Shown here in pieces: positions 7,343 to 16,965 of a DNA stretch of 38,661 nt; the stretch's first letter is position 1, and each line of letters begins with the position of its first letter. The notes beneath the pieces were generated by a model. The model was not told where the DNA came from. It saw only the letters and a program-made list of their open reading frames with translations, and did no database searches. The position numbers and the translations under genes are program-made. Source of the stretch: Caulobacterales bacterium (lineage in GTDB: Bacteria; Pseudomonadota; Alphaproteobacteria; Caulobacterales; Caulobacteraceae); assembly GCA_017302335.1 (NCBI GenBank), contig JAFLCT010000013.1, forward strand, positions 1 through 38,661. Direction: 5' to 3'.

Positions 7343-8163
7343 CGCGATCCCCCCAGACTCTGAACTTCCGAATAGAATTGATCGACCAGGGCCGTCACCG
7401 CCAAATGCGACCCATTGGTCCGGGCCTCGTCCAGAACCAGGCCCAGGTCCTTGCGCATCCAGTCGACGGCGAACCCGAAGTCGAACCGCCCCTCGGCCAT
7501 CGTCTTCCAGCGATTGTCCATCTGCCAGGACTGAGCCGCGCCCTTGGACACCGCCTGATAGACGGCGTCCGTATCCAGCCCGGCCTGCTGGGCGAAATGA
7601 ACCGCCTCGGCCAGGCCCTGGACGACCCCGGCGATACAGATCTGATTGACCATCTTGGTCAGTTGACCGGCGCCCGCCGGTCCCATGTGCTGGACCGCCT
7701 TGGCATAGGCGCGCAGCACCGGTTCGACCCGCGACAAGGCGTCTGCGTCGCCGCCAGCCATGACGCTGAGCTGACCGGTCTCGGCCCCCGCCTGTCCGCC
7801 GGACACCGGCGCGTCGATGAAATCGACGCCGCGCGCCGCCGCCGCCTCGGCCATCTCGCGGGCGATCCTGGCCGAGGTGGTGGTGTGATCGACGATCACG
7901 GCGCCCTTGGCCAGATGCGGCAGGGCCTCGCTCACGACCTGGCGCACGTCGTCGTCGTTTCCGACGCACAGCACGAACAGCTCGGCGCCCTGCGCCGCCT
8001 CGGCCACGGTCGCGGCGAAGCGGCCGCCGTGGGCCTCGGCCCAGGCCCGCGCCTTGTCCGGCGAGCGATTGTAGCCCGCGACCTCGTGGCTGGCGGCGAT
8101 CAGATGGCGGGCCATGGGCGCGCCCATGACGCCCAGTCCGGCGAAGGCGATGCGCATGGTCAC
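7279..8163 (-). CDS. Beta-hydroxyacid dehydrogenase, 3-hydroxyisobutyrate dehydrogenase-like
   Basis: The 294-residue protein opens with the dinucleotide-binding motif GLGVMGAPMA (residues 9-18). It has the substrate signature FIDAPVSGGQAGAETG (about 115-130) and the catalytic block GAGQLTKMVNQ with Lys170 and Asn173. These define the family of 3-hydroxyisobutyrate, tartronate semialdehyde and related dehydrogenases. Valine-pathway genes about 3-6 kb away make 3-hydroxyisobutyrate a reasonable substrate, but sequence alone does not fix it. Start is GTG 8163 (overlapping the upstream stop) or ATG 8157. The C-terminus overlaps the next gene. Confidence 0.8.
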   Translation of the reverse strand: MTMRIAFAGLGVMGAPMARHLIAASHEVAGYNRSPDKARAWAEAHGGRFAATVAEAAQGAELFVLCVGNDDDVRQVVSEALPHLAKGAVIVDHTTTSARIAREMAEAAAARGVDFIDAPVSGGQAGAETGQLSVMAGGDADALSRVEPVLRAYAKAVQHMGPAGAGQLTKMVNQICIAGVVQGLAEAVHFAQQAGLDTDAVYQAVSKGAAQSWQMDNRWKTMAEGRFDFGFAVDWMRKDLGLVLDEARTNGSHLAVTALVDQFYSEVQSLGGSRWDTSSLAARLQDRSRCPSGD

Positions 8164-8648
8164 CCCTCGTGAGGATCGGCGGCCGTTCCATAGCGGCCGC
8201 GGAAATAGGTCAGGGCGTCGCCCGACCGGCTGTCGAAATCCAGCACTCGGCCGACGATGGTCAGGTGATCGCCCATCGACAGCCGCTGCTCGGCGATGCA
8301 GTCCAGCCGCGCCAGAGCGTTCTTCAGGCGCGGCGGCGCGGGATCGGCCGTGTCGAACTCATCCTGCGACAGGCGACAGACCCCCCAGGCGAACCGGTCG
8401 GACATCTCGCGGTCCTCGACCGGCAACACATGGACGGCGAAGCGTTCGGCGGCCGCGAACAGCCCGTGCCGCTCGGACCCTTCGTCCAGGCACCACAGGA
8501 TCAGCGGCGGATTCAGCGACACCGAGGTGAACGAATTGACCGTGATGCCGAACGCCCCCTCGGGCGTATGGGCCGTGACCACGCACACGCCGGTCGAAAA
8601 GGCCCCCAGGGCGCGTCGATAGGAGCGGCGATCAAGGGCGTCGGACAC
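8160..8648 (-). CDS. Flavin reductase domain protein (FMN-binding)
   Basis: At 162 residues this is a single flavin-reductase-like split-barrel domain. It shows FSTGVCVVTAHTPEG near the N-terminus, GITVNSFTSVSLNPPLI, FAVHVLPVEDREMSDRFA, and a C-terminal HLTIVGRVLDFD followed by LTYFRGRYG. Members reduce FMN or FAD with NAD(P)H for a partner monooxygenase. No oxygenase partner gene is adjacent. The gene heads a minus-strand set and overlaps the dehydrogenase start by 4 bases, so the two are probably cotranslated. Confidence 0.82.
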   Translation of the reverse strand: MSDALDRRSYRRALGAFSTGVCVVTAHTPEGAFGITVNSFTSVSLNPPLILWCLDEGSERHGLFAAAERFAVHVLPVEDREMSDRFAWGVCRLSQDEFDTADPAPPRLKNALARLDCIAEQRLSMGDHLTIVGRVLDFDSRSGDALTYFRGRYGTAADPHEG

Positions 8649-8787
8649 CCGCCTGACCTAGGCGAGCCGCCCGGCCACGGCAAGAGCGAGGTCTCGGCCG
8701 AAAGCCCCGATGATGGCGCAACCGCAACGGCTTCTTAACGGCCCGCGCCGATTTTAAGGCTAACGAAGTCTTGCCGCGTGAGTTCCT

Positions 8788-9690
8788 ATGTCTTCGAGTG
8801 ATCGTCCGATCCTCATCAAGAAGGTCAAGAAGGTCGGCGGCCACGGCCACCACGGCGGCGCGTGGAAGGTGGCCTATGCGGACTTCGTGACCGCCATGAT
8901 GGCCTTCTTCCTGCTGATGTGGCTGATCAACACCACCGACCCGGAACAGAAGCGCGGCATCGCCGAATATTTCGCACCCGCCAGCGTGTCGCAGACGACC
9001 AGCGGGTCGGGCGGCATCCTGGGCGGCACCTCGCTGGGCGAGGACGGGGCCAAGGGGTCCGGGTCCATGTCGGTGATCAACCAGCTCTCGCCCGAGGCGC
9101 CGCCTGACGCGCCGCAAGAAGCGGGTCAAAATTCCAACCTGGCCGCCGCCTCGGAAGAGGCGCTGCGCGAGGAGATCGCTCGGCGCGAGGCCGCCGAGTT
9201 CGCCTCGGCCGCCGAATCCCTGCGCCAGGCCATGCAGTCGATGCCGGAACTGGCCGAGCTGTCGAAACAGTTGATCATCGATCAGACGCCCGAGGGCCTG
9301 CGCATCCAACTGGTCGATCAGGAAGGCCGCTCGATGTTCGAGCCGAATTCGACCCGGCCCAACGCCCGCGCCACCCTGCTGCTGCGCGCCATATCGCGGG
9401 TCATCAATCAGTTGCCGAACCGCATCTCCATCACCGGCCACACCAGCGCGCGCGCCGGTTCGGGCCGCGCCAGCGCCCCGACCGACTGGTCCCTGTCGTC
9501 TCAACGGGCCGACGCCTCACGGCTGGTGTTGCAGAACGCCGGGGTCGACGCCGATCGCGTCTATCAGGTCTCGGGCAAGGCCGGTTCAGACCCGCTGTAT
9601 CCCGACGACCCCAGCCTGGCCGGCAACCGCCGCATCGCCATCGTTCTGTTGCGCGAGGCGCCGGTCCTGCCCACGGACACCAGCCTGTGA
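8788..9690 (+). CDS. motB: Flagellar motor stator protein MotB
   Basis: The 300-residue protein has a basic N-terminus (ILIKKVKKVGGHGHHGG), a single membrane helix beginning WKVAYADFVTAMMAFFLLMW with the proton-carrying Asp32, an Ala/Glu-rich linker, and an OmpA-like peptidoglycan-binding domain from about residue 170 to the end (ISITGHTSARAG, LSSQRADASRLVL, NRRIAIVLL). It pairs with MotA as the proton-driven stator. No motA lies in the window, and the gene stands alone between unrelated genes. The Shine-Dalgarno before ATG 8788 is weak. Confidence 0.93.
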   Translation: MSSSDRPILIKKVKKVGGHGHHGGAWKVAYADFVTAMMAFFLLMWLINTTDPEQKRGIAEYFAPASVSQTTSGSGGILGGTSLGEDGAKGSGSMSVINQLSPEAPPDAPQEAGQNSNLAAASEEALREEIARREAAEFASAAESLRQAMQSMPELAELSKQLIIDQTPEGLRIQLVDQEGRSMFEPNSTRPNARATLLLRAISRVINQLPNRISITGHTSARAGSGRASAPTDWSLSSQRADASRLVLQNAGVDADRVYQVSGKAGSDPLYPDDPSLAGNRRIAIVLLREAPVLPTDTSL

Positions 9691-9737
9691 CGGTTCGGCC
9701 GCCAGGCGAGAGGTCTTGCCGTGCGGGGCGAACCGTC
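9689..9737 (+). other. Inverted repeat downstream of motB
   Basis: GACGGTTCG (9689-9697, overlapping the motB stop) pairs perfectly with CGAACCGTC (9729-9737) across a 31-base loop. It could be a factor-assisted terminator or mRNA-stabilising hairpin for motB. There is no T-run, so this is tentative. Confidence 0.3.
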
Positions 9738-9802
9738 CTCACATCGGCGTCATGAATGACGCGGCGCCATACCTTCGGCGAGATCGGATGCGGGGCTGAC
9801 GC

Positions 9803-10537
9803 GTGACCCGGCACATCCCGCATCGTCAGCTTCGCTTCTATATGACGGCGACCGCGCCCTGCCCCTATCTGGCGGGTCAGACCGAGCGCAAGGTCTTCGC
9901 CAACCTGCCCCTGTTCGACGGCGCCCACGTCAATGACGAACTGACCCAGGCGGGTTTCCGGCGCAGCCAGAACATCGCCTATCGCCCCGCCTGCGCGAAC
10001 TGCGACGCCTGCGTCTCGGTGCGGCTGCCGGTGGCCGATTTCGATCTGTCGCGCACCCAGCGCAAGGTCATGGCCAGAAACGCCGACCTGTCGCGCGGGC
10101 TGGTCGAGGCCGAGGCGACGATCGAACAGTTCGACCTGTTGCGCCGCTATCTCAATCACCGCCATCCCGGCGGCGGCATGACCGACATGGGCTGGCTGGA
10201 CTATGTCGCCATGGTCGAGGACACGGCCGTGCGCACCCATCTGATCGAATACCGCCTGCCTTCGACCGACGGCGGGCCGGGCGATCTGGTCGCCTGCACC
10301 CTGACCGACCTGCTGAACGACGGCCTGTCGATGGTCTACAGCTTCTTCGATCCGTCGCTGGAGCGGCGCAGCCTGGGCGTCTTCGCCATCCTGGATCACC
10401 TGCGCCAGGCGACGGCGGTCAACCTGCCCTATGTCTATCTGGGCTACTGGGTCCAGGGTTCGCCCAAGATGGACTACAAGGCCCAGTTCCGGCCGATGGA
10501 GATGCTGAAACCGCTGGGCTGGGTGCGGGTGGATTAG
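9803..10537 (+). CDS. bpt: Aspartate/glutamate leucyltransferase (N-end rule)
   Basis: The 244-residue protein matches the bacterial Bpt/arginyltransferase-related family. It has an N-terminal Cys cluster (APCPYLAG, then RPACANCDACVSVR), the conserved middle SRTQRKVMARN, and a GNAT-like C-terminal half with SMVYSFFDPSLERRSLG and YLGYWVQGSPKMDYKAQFRPME. Bpt adds Leu to proteins with N-terminal Asp or Glu, marking them for ClpAP/ClpS degradation. Start is GTG 9803 with GGGG about 8 bases upstream. It is a single-gene unit facing htpX. Confidence 0.92.
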   Translation: MTRHIPHRQLRFYMTATAPCPYLAGQTERKVFANLPLFDGAHVNDELTQAGFRRSQNIAYRPACANCDACVSVRLPVADFDLSRTQRKVMARNADLSRGLVEAEATIEQFDLLRRYLNHRHPGGGMTDMGWLDYVAMVEDTAVRTHLIEYRLPSTDGGPGDLVACTLTDLLNDGLSMVYSFFDPSLERRSLGVFAILDHLRQATAVNLPYVYLGYWVQGSPKMDYKAQFRPMEMLKPLGWVRVD

Positions 10538-10546
10538 GCCCAATCG

Positions 10547-10572
10547 TCTCCCTCCCCGAACGGCGAGGGAGA
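10547..10572. terminator. Hairpin between convergent bpt and htpX-like genes
   Basis: TCTCCCTC (10547-10554) pairs with GAGGGAGA (10565-10572) around CCCGAACGGC. It is placed between the two stop codons and could serve both directions. There is no long T-run. It shares the CTCCC...GGGAG core seen in the repeats at 4788, 4929, 12257 and 19834. Confidence 0.5.
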
Positions 10573-10580
10573 AATTCAGT

Positions 10581-11582
10581 CTAGGTCGTCGGCACGCTGG
10601 TCGGCGCCAGGTCGCGCCCGCCCGCGAACTCCACCAGGGCCGCGATCCGCTTCTCGATCGGCGGATGGGTGGCGAACATATCCATGAAGCCGTTCTGGTC
10701 GGGGTTGTTGTCCAGGAACAGGCCCTGCACCTCGTCCGGCGCCCGCAATTGCGATCGCCCCGAGACCTTTCTCAGCGCCGAGATCATGGCGTCCGGGTTC
10801 TTGGTCAGCTCGACCGAACCCGCGTCGGCCACATATTCCCGCGTCCGCGACAGCGTCATGCGGATCGCCGCCGCCAGGACGAAGCCGATGGCCGCGATGG
10901 CGAAGCCGATCAGGATCAGGGGACCGGCGTTCTTGTTGTCCTTGCCGCCGCCGCGCACATAGAACAGCCCCCGGAACACCAGTTCGGCGATCACGCTGAT
11001 GATGCCGGCGAAGATCGAGGCGATGACCATGGTCCGCACGTCCCTGTTGATGACGTGGGTCAGTTCATGGGCCAGCACGGCCTCCATCTCGTCGCGATTC
11101 AGGCTGTTCATGAGACCGCGCGTGACAGTGACCGAATAACGCCCCTCATGCAGGCCGCTGGCGAAGGCGTTCAGTGACGGGTCCTCGATGATCCGCAACG
11201 ACGGCGTCCGCACCCCACGAGAAATGCTAAGATTTTCCAGCAGATTATAGAGTTCCGGCTCGTTGCGCCGTTCGACCCGGCGCGCGCCGGTCATGGCGTC
11301 GATCATCATCTGATTGCCGAAATAGGCGATGACGAACCAGATCAGGGCGATCCCCGCCGCCGTCGGCACGGTCCAGCCCAACCATTCGGCCGCGCGCGCC
11401 ATGTCGGCGTCCAGGCCCCGCCCCGTACCCGGCAGGACGCCCAGACCCATCAGGATCAACTGCACCCCGTACAGGATCAGAACCAACAGCACCGGGAACC
11501 CGGCCAGCAGGATCGCCGACCGGGTGTTGTTGGCCCAGATATGGGTCTTCAGGCCGACGGCGCGGCCATAGAAGGCGGCCAT
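10581..11582 (-). CDS. htpX: M48 family zinc metalloprotease, HtpX-like
   Basis: The 333-residue membrane protease has two N-terminal membrane helices (about 23-45 and 70-90). The HELTH zinc motif is at residues 172-176, with the third ligand Glu249 in SRTREYVADAGS. Further hydrophobic segments lie at about 185-205 and 220-240. HtpX-type proteases degrade damaged inner-membrane proteins. It lies 6 bases after lemA, and lemA-htpX pairing is widespread. The active site faces the cytoplasm in characterised relatives. The N-terminus differs from E. coli HtpX, so it could be a broader M48B member. Confidence 0.85.
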   Translation of the reverse strand: MAAFYGRAVGLKTHIWANNTRSAILLAGFPVLLVLILYGVQLILMGLGVLPGTGRGLDADMARAAEWLGWTVPTAAGIALIWFVIAYFGNQMMIDAMTGARRVERRNEPELYNLLENLSISRGVRTPSLRIIEDPSLNAFASGLHEGRYSVTVTRGLMNSLNRDEMEAVLAHELTHVINRDVRTMVIASIFAGIISVIAELVFRGLFYVRGGGKDNKNAGPLILIGFAIAAIGFVLAAAIRMTLSRTREYVADAGSVELTKNPDAMISALRKVSGRSQLRAPDEVQGLFLDNNPDQNGFMDMFATHPPIEKRIAALVEFAGGRDLAPTSVPTT

Positions 11583-11588
11583 GGCGGC

Positions 11589-12161
11589 TTAGAATTTCAC
11601 CTGCGGCGGCGCCGCGTTCAGGGCCGCGCGCTCGTCGGCGCCGACATCGAAGAAGGGCTTGTCGGCGCCGAAGCCGAACATCCCGGCGAACAGCACGGTC
11701 GGGAACTGGCGGCGCACGGCGTTGAACTCGCCCACCGCGTTGTTGAAGAAGCGGCGCGCGGCGGCCAGCTTGTTCTCCAGGTCCGACAGATCCATCTGCA
11801 ACTGCTGGAAATTGGCGTTGGCCTTCAGGTCGGGATAGGCCTCCGACAGGGCGAACAGCCGACCCAGCGACGCCGTCAGCATATTCTCGGCCTGCACCTT
11901 GTCATTGACCGACGCCGCCGAGGTCGCGGCGTTGCGCGCCTGGATCACCGCATCCAGCGTGCCCTTTTCGTGCGCGGCGTAGCCTTTCACCGTCTCGACC
12001 AGATTGGGGATCAGGTCCTGGCGCTGCTTCAACTGCACGTCGATGTCGGCGAACGACTGGTTCGCCGCCTGATCCAGGGCGACCAGCCTGTTGTAGGCGC
12101 CGACGACCACGAACAACAGCACGACGACGATGACGCCGATGATGATCCAGGTGATGGACAT
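11589..12161 (-). CDS. lemA: LemA family protein
   Basis: The 190-residue protein has one N-terminal membrane helix (SITWIIIGVIVVVLLFVVVG). A coiled helical domain follows, with the family signatures YNRLVALDQAANQSFADIDV, LKQRQDLIPNLVETVKGYA, and FNNAVGEFNAVRRQFPTVLFAG. LemA proteins are membrane-anchored with an N-out topology; their function is poorly known. It is the first gene of a two-gene unit with the HtpX-like protease, which suggests a shared envelope-quality role. Confidence 0.9.
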   Translation of the reverse strand: MSITWIIIGVIVVVLLFVVVGAYNRLVALDQAANQSFADIDVQLKQRQDLIPNLVETVKGYAAHEKGTLDAVIQARNAATSAASVNDKVQAENMLTASLGRLFALSEAYPDLKANANFQQLQMDLSDLENKLAAARRFFNNAVGEFNAVRRQFPTVLFAGMFGFGADKPFFDVGADERAALNAAPPQVKF

Positions 12162-12256
12162 TTCCGTCTCCAGCCGCAGGCCGACCGCGACCCACGGCCG
12201 GATTATCGCGTATGGGGCGCCGCGCCGCGAATGAAATCGGCGTCACCATTTCGGCC

Positions 12257-12278
12257 CCCCTCTCCCGTTGGAGAGGGG
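12257..12278. repeat. Palindromic unit between parC and lemA
   Basis: CCCCTCTC-CCGTTG-GAGAGGGG lies directly downstream of the parC stop (12281-12283, minus strand). It may act as the parC transcript end. It belongs to the same CTCCC/GGGAG palindrome family as the other intergenic hairpins in the window. Confidence 0.6.
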
Positions 12279-12280
12279 AT

Positions 12281-14482
12281 CTACCGGAACTTCCTCAAGC
12301 CCCTCGGACCCTGGCGTCCGGCCTGGGCGCGCTTGCCCAGCCAGTCCTTCCAGTCGGGCCAGTTGCGGCGGCGGCCGCCGCCGTCGACCCATTCCGGTCC
12401 CGGCTCGGCGGCGAAGGTCGCGATCGAGACCAGACCGCCCTGTTTGTAGGACTGGATCTTCACCCCCTTGCCGCGGCCCATCTCGGGCAGTTCGTCCAGG
12501 CGGAAGACCAGGGCCTTCAGATTGTCGCCGATGGCCGCGACATGGTCGCCCGTGGCGCGCAGCATCGACAGCATCTCGCCGTTCAGCACCTGTTTGCCGC
12601 CCCGCTTCTGGGCCAGGGTCTCGTCCTCGGGGGCGATGAAGCCGTAGCCCGCCCTGGACGCCACCAGCAATTTGCCGCCCGGTTGGTGCGCCAGCACGCC
12701 GACGATGTCGGCCTTTTCATCCAGGTCGATCATCAGGCGCAGCGGCTCGCCATGGCCGCGCCCGGACGCCAGCTTGTCGACCCCGACGGTGAACACCCGC
12801 CCGTCCGAAGCGCCGATCAACAGCTTGTCGGTCGTCCAGGCCGGGACCAGCCAGGCCAGGGCGTCCCCCTCCTTGAACTTCAACTCCGACGGGTCCTCGA
12901 CCTTGCCCTTGGCGGCGCGGATCCAGCCGCGTTCCGACAGGATCACGGTCACCGCCTCGCGCGGGATGAAGGCTTCGGGCGCGACGAAGGTCGAGCTGTC
13001 CACCGCCTCGGCCATGGTCGTGCGGCGCGGCGAGATCAGGGCCTTGCGCACGTCCTGCAAGCCCACGATCAGCAGTTTGGTCTGCCGACCGGGCGAGGCG
13101 ATCATCGCGTTCAAACCCGCCAGTTCCTCGGACAGCGCCTTGAACTCCGTCTCGATCGCCATCTCCTCCAGCCGCGCCAACTGCCGCAGCCGGGTGTCGA
13201 GGATGAAGTCGGCCTGGATCTCGGTCAGGCCGAAGCGGGCGATCAACACCGCCTTGGGCTGTTCCTCCTCGCGGACGATGCGGATCACCTCGTCCAGGTT
13301 CAGGAAGACGATGCGCAGGCCGTCCAGCAGGTGCAGCCGCTTCTCGACCTTCTCGACCCGCCAGCGCCCGCGCCGGATCAGCACCTCGCGCCGGTGGTCC
13401 AGGAAGGCCTGAAGACAGGCCTTCAGCCCCATGACGCGCGGCGTATTGGTGGCGTCCAGCACGTTCATATTGATCGGAAAGCGGATCTCCAGGTCCGAGA
13501 GCTTGAACAGGCTCTCCATCAGGACCTCGGGTTCGACCGTGCGGCTCTTCGGCTCCAGGACCAGGCGGATGTCCTCGGCCGATTCATCGCGCACGTCGGC
13601 CAGCAGCGGCGCCTTCTTCTGCTCGATCAGATCGGCCAGCGCCTCGATCAGCCGCGACTTCTGAACCTGGTACGGCATTTCGGTGACAACGATCCGCCAC
13701 ACGCCGCGCCCCAGGTCCTCGGTCTCCCAGCGCGCGCGCAGACGCACGCCGCCTCGACCGGTCTCATAGGCGTCCAGGATCGCCGCATGGCCTTCCACCG
13801 ACACGCCGCCGGTCGGGAAGTCCGGTCCCGGAACGTGCGCCATCAGCGCCTCGGTCGAGACCTCCGGGTCCTCCAGCAGCATCAGGCAGGCGTCGATCAG
13901 CTCGCCGGCATTGTGCGGCGGGATCGAGGTGGCCATGCCCACGGCGATGCCCGACGATCCATTGGCCAGCAGGTTGGGGAAGCCCGCCGGCAGGACCACC
14001 GGCTCCTCGTCCTGGTCGTCATAGGTGGCGCGGAAGTCGACGGCGTCCTGGTCGATGCCGTCCAGCAACAGCACGGCGGCGGGCGTCAGCTTGCACTCGG
14101 TGTAGCGCATGGCCGCGGCGCTATCGCCGTCGATGTTGCCGAAATTGCCCTGACCGTCGACCAGCGGATAGCGCTGGGCGAAATCCTGGGCCAAGCGGAC
14201 CAGGGCTTCATAGATCGAGGCGTCGCCGTGCGGGTGGTATCCGCCCATCACCTCGCCGACGACCTTAGCGCATTTGCGCGCCGCCGCCTGCGGGTTCAGC
14301 CGCATCTGATGCATGGCGTACAGGATGCGCCGGTGCACGGGCTTGAAGCCGTCGCGCACATCGGGAAGCGCGCGGTTGGTGATGGTCGAGAGCGCATAGG
14401 CCAGGTAGCGGCGCTCTAGGGCGTCCTTGAACGGCTCGTCGACGATGCGTCCGCCCTCGGGCGGGGTGGTGTGAACGGTCAT
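12281..14482 (-). CDS. parC: DNA topoisomerase IV subunit A
   Basis: The 733-residue protein is of ParC length and lacks the long GyrA tail. It opens with the winged-helix/breakage-reunion domain ([39 protein letters not shown]). The catalytic Tyr127 is in [10 protein letters not shown], next to Arg126. A coiled-coil tower follows, then beta-pinwheel blades in the last third. With ParE it decatenates sister chromosomes. ATG 14482 is preferred over an in-frame GTG at 14488. No parE lies nearby, as expected in this group. Confidence 0.94.
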   Translation of the reverse strand: MTVHTTPPEGGRIVDEPFKDALERRYLAYALSTITNRALPDVRDGFKPVHRRILYAMHQMRLNPQAAARKCAKVVGEVMGGYHPHGDASIYEALVRLAQDFAQRYPLVDGQGNFGNIDGDSAAAMRYTECKLTPAAVLLLDGIDQDAVDFRATYDDQDEEPVVLPAGFPNLLANGSSGIAVGMATSIPPHNAGELIDACLMLLEDPEVSTEALMAHVPGPDFPTGGVSVEGHAAILDAYETGRGGVRLRARWETEDLGRGVWRIVVTEMPYQVQKSRLIEALADLIEQKKAPLLADVRDESAEDIRLVLEPKSRTVEPEVLMESLFKLSDLEIRFPINMNVLDATNTPRVMGLKACLQAFLDHRREVLIRRGRWRVEKVEKRLHLLDGLRIVFLNLDEVIRIVREEEQPKAVLIARFGLTEIQADFILDTRLRQLARLEEMAIETEFKALSEELAGLNAMIASPGRQTKLLIVGLQDVRKALISPRRTTMAEAVDSSTFVAPEAFIPREAVTVILSERGWIRAAKGKVEDPSELKFKEGDALAWLVPAWTTDKLLIGASDGRVFTVGVDKLASGRGHGEPLRLMIDLDEKADIVGVLAHQPGGKLLVASRAGYGFIAPEDETLAQKRGGKQVLNGEMLSMLRATGDHVAAIGDNLKALVFRLDELPEMGRGKGVKIQSYKQGGLVSIATFAAEPGPEWVDGGGRRRNWPDWKDWLGKRAQAGRQGPRGLRKFR

Positions 14483-14558
14483 GGGCACGCGAATCGGCGA
14501 ATGGAGGCTGGAAGTCTAGCCCCGCGAACGCCGCGCGCGCCCTATTCCGTGGACGGCC

Positions 14559-16190
14559 TTAGTTCGTCGGCTTGTCCGCCTTGGGCGCATTCGGGGCGAA
14601 CTGATCGCCGAAGCTGTTTCCGCGATACCACATGGGCCGCTCGGGCGCGTCGGCGATGCCGCGGGCGATGGCGGCGTTGACGCGGGCGAACCGCACGGCG
14701 GCCTCCCAATGGAAGGGTACGCTCATGTCGTCCGACGGCTGGTGATAGGCGCCGCCGAAGAAGGCCCCCCAGGCCGCTTCGCCGCCGTTGGCGTATCCGG
14801 TCGCCAGCATGATCGACGGCACCCCCGCCTTGACGAAGGAATAATGATCCGAACGGGTGAAGACCCCCTGCTCGGGCATCGGATCGGGCGACAGGATCGC
14901 CCCTTCCGCCCGCACCGCCCGATCGGCGATCTGGCCCAGGGTCGAATGTTCGCCGCCGAAGGCCACCAGGTCGGTGAAGTCATAGGTCAGGATCGGCATA
15001 TCCAGATTGACGTCGGCCACCACCTTGTCGGCCGGGACCACCGGATTGCGCGCCAGATAGTCCGAACCCAGCAACCCCATTTCCTCGGCCGCCAGGGCCA
15101 CCACCATGACCGACCGGCGCGGCGGGTTCGCCATCAGATCGCGCGCCGCCTCCAGCATGATCGAGACGCCTCCCGCATTGTCCAGCGCCCCGTTGTTGAC
15201 GCGGTCGGCGGCGCCTTCGGGTTTCAACCCCAGATGATCCAGGTGGGCGGTCAGCACCACCATTTCGTCGCGCACGGCGGGGTCCGATCCGGGAATGACG
15301 CCGATGACGTTGGCGCCGTGGATGTCGGTGCGGCGCGTGTGGATGTCGAACGTCGCCTGGCCGTCCAGGGCGAAACCGCCGGGGCGCCCGCCCTCGGCCG
15401 CCGCCTCGGCGCGGATGTCGGCATAGGATTTCGCGGCGCCCGCGAACAGGACGGCGGCGGCCTCGTCGCTGATCAAGCCCCCCGCGCGCACGGTCGCGGC
15501 CGCGCGGTGCGGCTTGCCGTCGGCGCCGATCCAGGTCGTCTCGGTGCGGGTCGCGAAGCGACGCATCATGGCGGGGGTATAGCGTTGGGCGCTGGCGTCG
15601 GTGTTGATCGTGATCGCCCCTACAGCCCCATGCCTGGCCGCGACGGCGCCTTTCCCGGTCCCCAGATGCGCGGCGGTTTCGCTGTCCAGGCCCGAAGGCG
15701 CGCCCGACAGGATCACGACGATCTTCCCGTCCACGTCCAGGCCCGCATAGTCGTCGATGCCGTGGGCCGGGCTGTCTATGCCGTAGCCGACGAAGACCAG
15801 ACCTGCGGTCACGGTCTCTTGGCCCGCCACGTCGCCCGCATTCAACAGGGCGTCCTGGCCGTTGCTCCAGACGACCGGCGCGCCGCCGGTCGGGGTCCAG
15901 GTGATCGTCGCGCCCTCATCGGCGATGCCGGTGCGGGCCAGGCTCACCGGCTGCGCCCAGCCGCCATCGACGCCGGGCGTCAGACCCAGGCCCATCATCC
16001 GCGTCTGGACATACAGGGCGGCCAGGTCATAGCCGCGCTGGCCGGTCTGGCGCCCTTCAAGCGCGTCGTCGGCCAGGAAGGTCACATCGGCGCGGATGCG
16101 CGCCTCGGCCGCCTCGTCATGGGTCTGCGCCACGACCGGCGTGCTGAGGGCGATGGCCAGAGCCATGGCCGAGACGATGAGATGTTTCAT
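14559..16190 (-). CDS. Exported M28 family zinc aminopeptidase
   Basis: The 543-residue protein starts at ATG 16190 (AGGGGA upstream) with a Sec signal peptide (MKHLIVSAMALAIALSTPVV, cleaved after AQ). A protease-associated-like insert occupies the first half (about 120-280). Zinc-site motifs follow in order: LTAHLDHLG (His, Asp), GALDNAGGV (bridging Asp), ALAAEEMGLLGSDYL (catalytic Glu and ligand Glu), and FTRSDHYSF (final His). All ligands are present, so it should be an active periplasmic or secreted peptidase. It follows recO by 43 bases. Confidence 0.88.
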   Translation of the reverse strand: MKHLIVSAMALAIALSTPVVAQTHDEAAEARIRADVTFLADDALEGRQTGQRGYDLAALYVQTRMMGLGLTPGVDGGWAQPVSLARTGIADEGATITWTPTGGAPVVWSNGQDALLNAGDVAGQETVTAGLVFVGYGIDSPAHGIDDYAGLDVDGKIVVILSGAPSGLDSETAAHLGTGKGAVAARHGAVGAITINTDASAQRYTPAMMRRFATRTETTWIGADGKPHRAAATVRAGGLISDEAAAVLFAGAAKSYADIRAEAAAEGGRPGGFALDGQATFDIHTRRTDIHGANVIGVIPGSDPAVRDEMVVLTAHLDHLGLKPEGAADRVNNGALDNAGGVSIMLEAARDLMANPPRRSVMVVALAAEEMGLLGSDYLARNPVVPADKVVADVNLDMPILTYDFTDLVAFGGEHSTLGQIADRAVRAEGAILSPDPMPEQGVFTRSDHYSFVKAGVPSIMLATGYANGGEAAWGAFFGGAYHQPSDDMSVPFHWEAAVRFARVNAAIARGIADAPERPMWYRGNSFGDQFAPNAPKADKPTN

Positions 16191-16233
16191 GGATTCCCCT
16201 CCGATGCTCCCGACCGCTAGCACGACGCCCAGG

Positions 16234-16965
16234 TCACAGGCGACCCGCCTCGGCCAGCTTGTCCAGCATCCACACCCGCGCCGGCGGCAACGGCCGGTTC
16301 AGCGGATGAAAGACGAACTGCTCCAGGAAATGGCCGGTCAGGTCGAAGCCCGCCTTCGCGTCCCCCGCCCTCAACCCCGCCTGGGCGCCCAGCATGAAGG
16401 GCGGCAGGACCAACAGCTTGTCGGCATAGGGCGCGCCCGCACCCGCCGACACCGCCCGGCCTGTGCGCGGACTGACCCAGACCAGATCATCGGTCGCGCC
16501 GGTGGAGGCGCAACGGCTAAGGTCCAGGCCGAAGCCCAGATCCTCCAGCAACCCCGCCTCGAACCGCACGAAGACGGCGGGCCAGATCTCGGGCGCGGCG
16601 AAGGCCGACATCAGCGCCTCGAAGGCCAGAAAGGCGCCCGGATGCGGCTCCCGCTCCGGCAGGGCGCCCTGGGCCACGGCCGCCGCCGCGCTGAGACCGG
16701 TCAGGGCCAGGGGATCGTCGAACAGGGCGCTGGGTCCCTCGCCCACCGGCTCCAGCCGCGCCGCGCCCAGATGGTCGGATGTCCGCGCCCGATATTCGAC
16801 CTGCACCCGCGCGCCGGGTTGCAGGAAGGGCTTCATCCGTCGCGAGGCGCCGCCCGCGACATAGGCGGCGCGCCGCCCGTGCTCGGCGGTAAGCAGTTCG
16901 ACCACCGCGCCCGTGTCGCCATGGCCGCGCGCGGCCAGCACGAAGGCTTCGTCGGCGAATTCCAC
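16234..16965 (-). CDS. recO: DNA repair protein RecO
   Basis: The 243-residue protein has the N-terminal OB-fold (FADEAFVLAARGHGDTGAVV, LLTAEHGRRAAYVAGG) and a helical C-terminal domain (FVRFEAGLLEDLGFGLDLSR, ending RPLPPARVWMLDKL). RecO loads RecA in the RecFOR pathway. The zinc-ligand Cys cluster of some RecO proteins is absent apart from Cys in SRCASTGA. Start is GTG 16965, immediately after the TAG of the upstream gene with no gap, so translation is probably coupled. Confidence 0.9.
   Translation of the reverse strand: MEFADEAFVLAARGHGDTGAVVELLTAEHGRRAAYVAGGASRRMKPFLQPGARVQVEYRARTSDHLGAARLEPVGEGPSALFDDPLALTGLSAAAAVAQGALPEREPHPGAFLAFEALMSAFAAPEIWPAVFVRFEAGLLEDLGFGLDLSRCASTGATDDLVWVSPRTGRAVSAGAGAPYADKLLVLPPFMLGAQAGLRAGDAKAGFDLTGHFLEQFVFHPLNRPLPPARVWMLDKLAEAGRL

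Noticed and set aside
6785-8191. Single 468-codon gene spanning the dehydrogenase and the small membrane protein
   Set aside because: Only the last 185 residues look real. The upstream part is an out-of-frame shadow of the dehydrogenase gene, which has clear motifs in its own frame.
8735-8757. Possible CtrA binding site (two TTAA) before motB
   Set aside because: The two TTAA elements are 15 bases apart (8739-8753), not the 7 of the CtrA consensus, and no fuller half-site is present.
12212-14419. 735-codon plus-strand open frame across parC
   Set aside because: It is the antisense shadow of parC, with low-complexity His/Gln/Arg-rich translation and no motifs.
14709-16220. 503-codon plus-strand open frame across the M28 peptidase
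   Set aside because: Antisense shadow; the minus-strand gene has a signal peptide and all zinc ligands.
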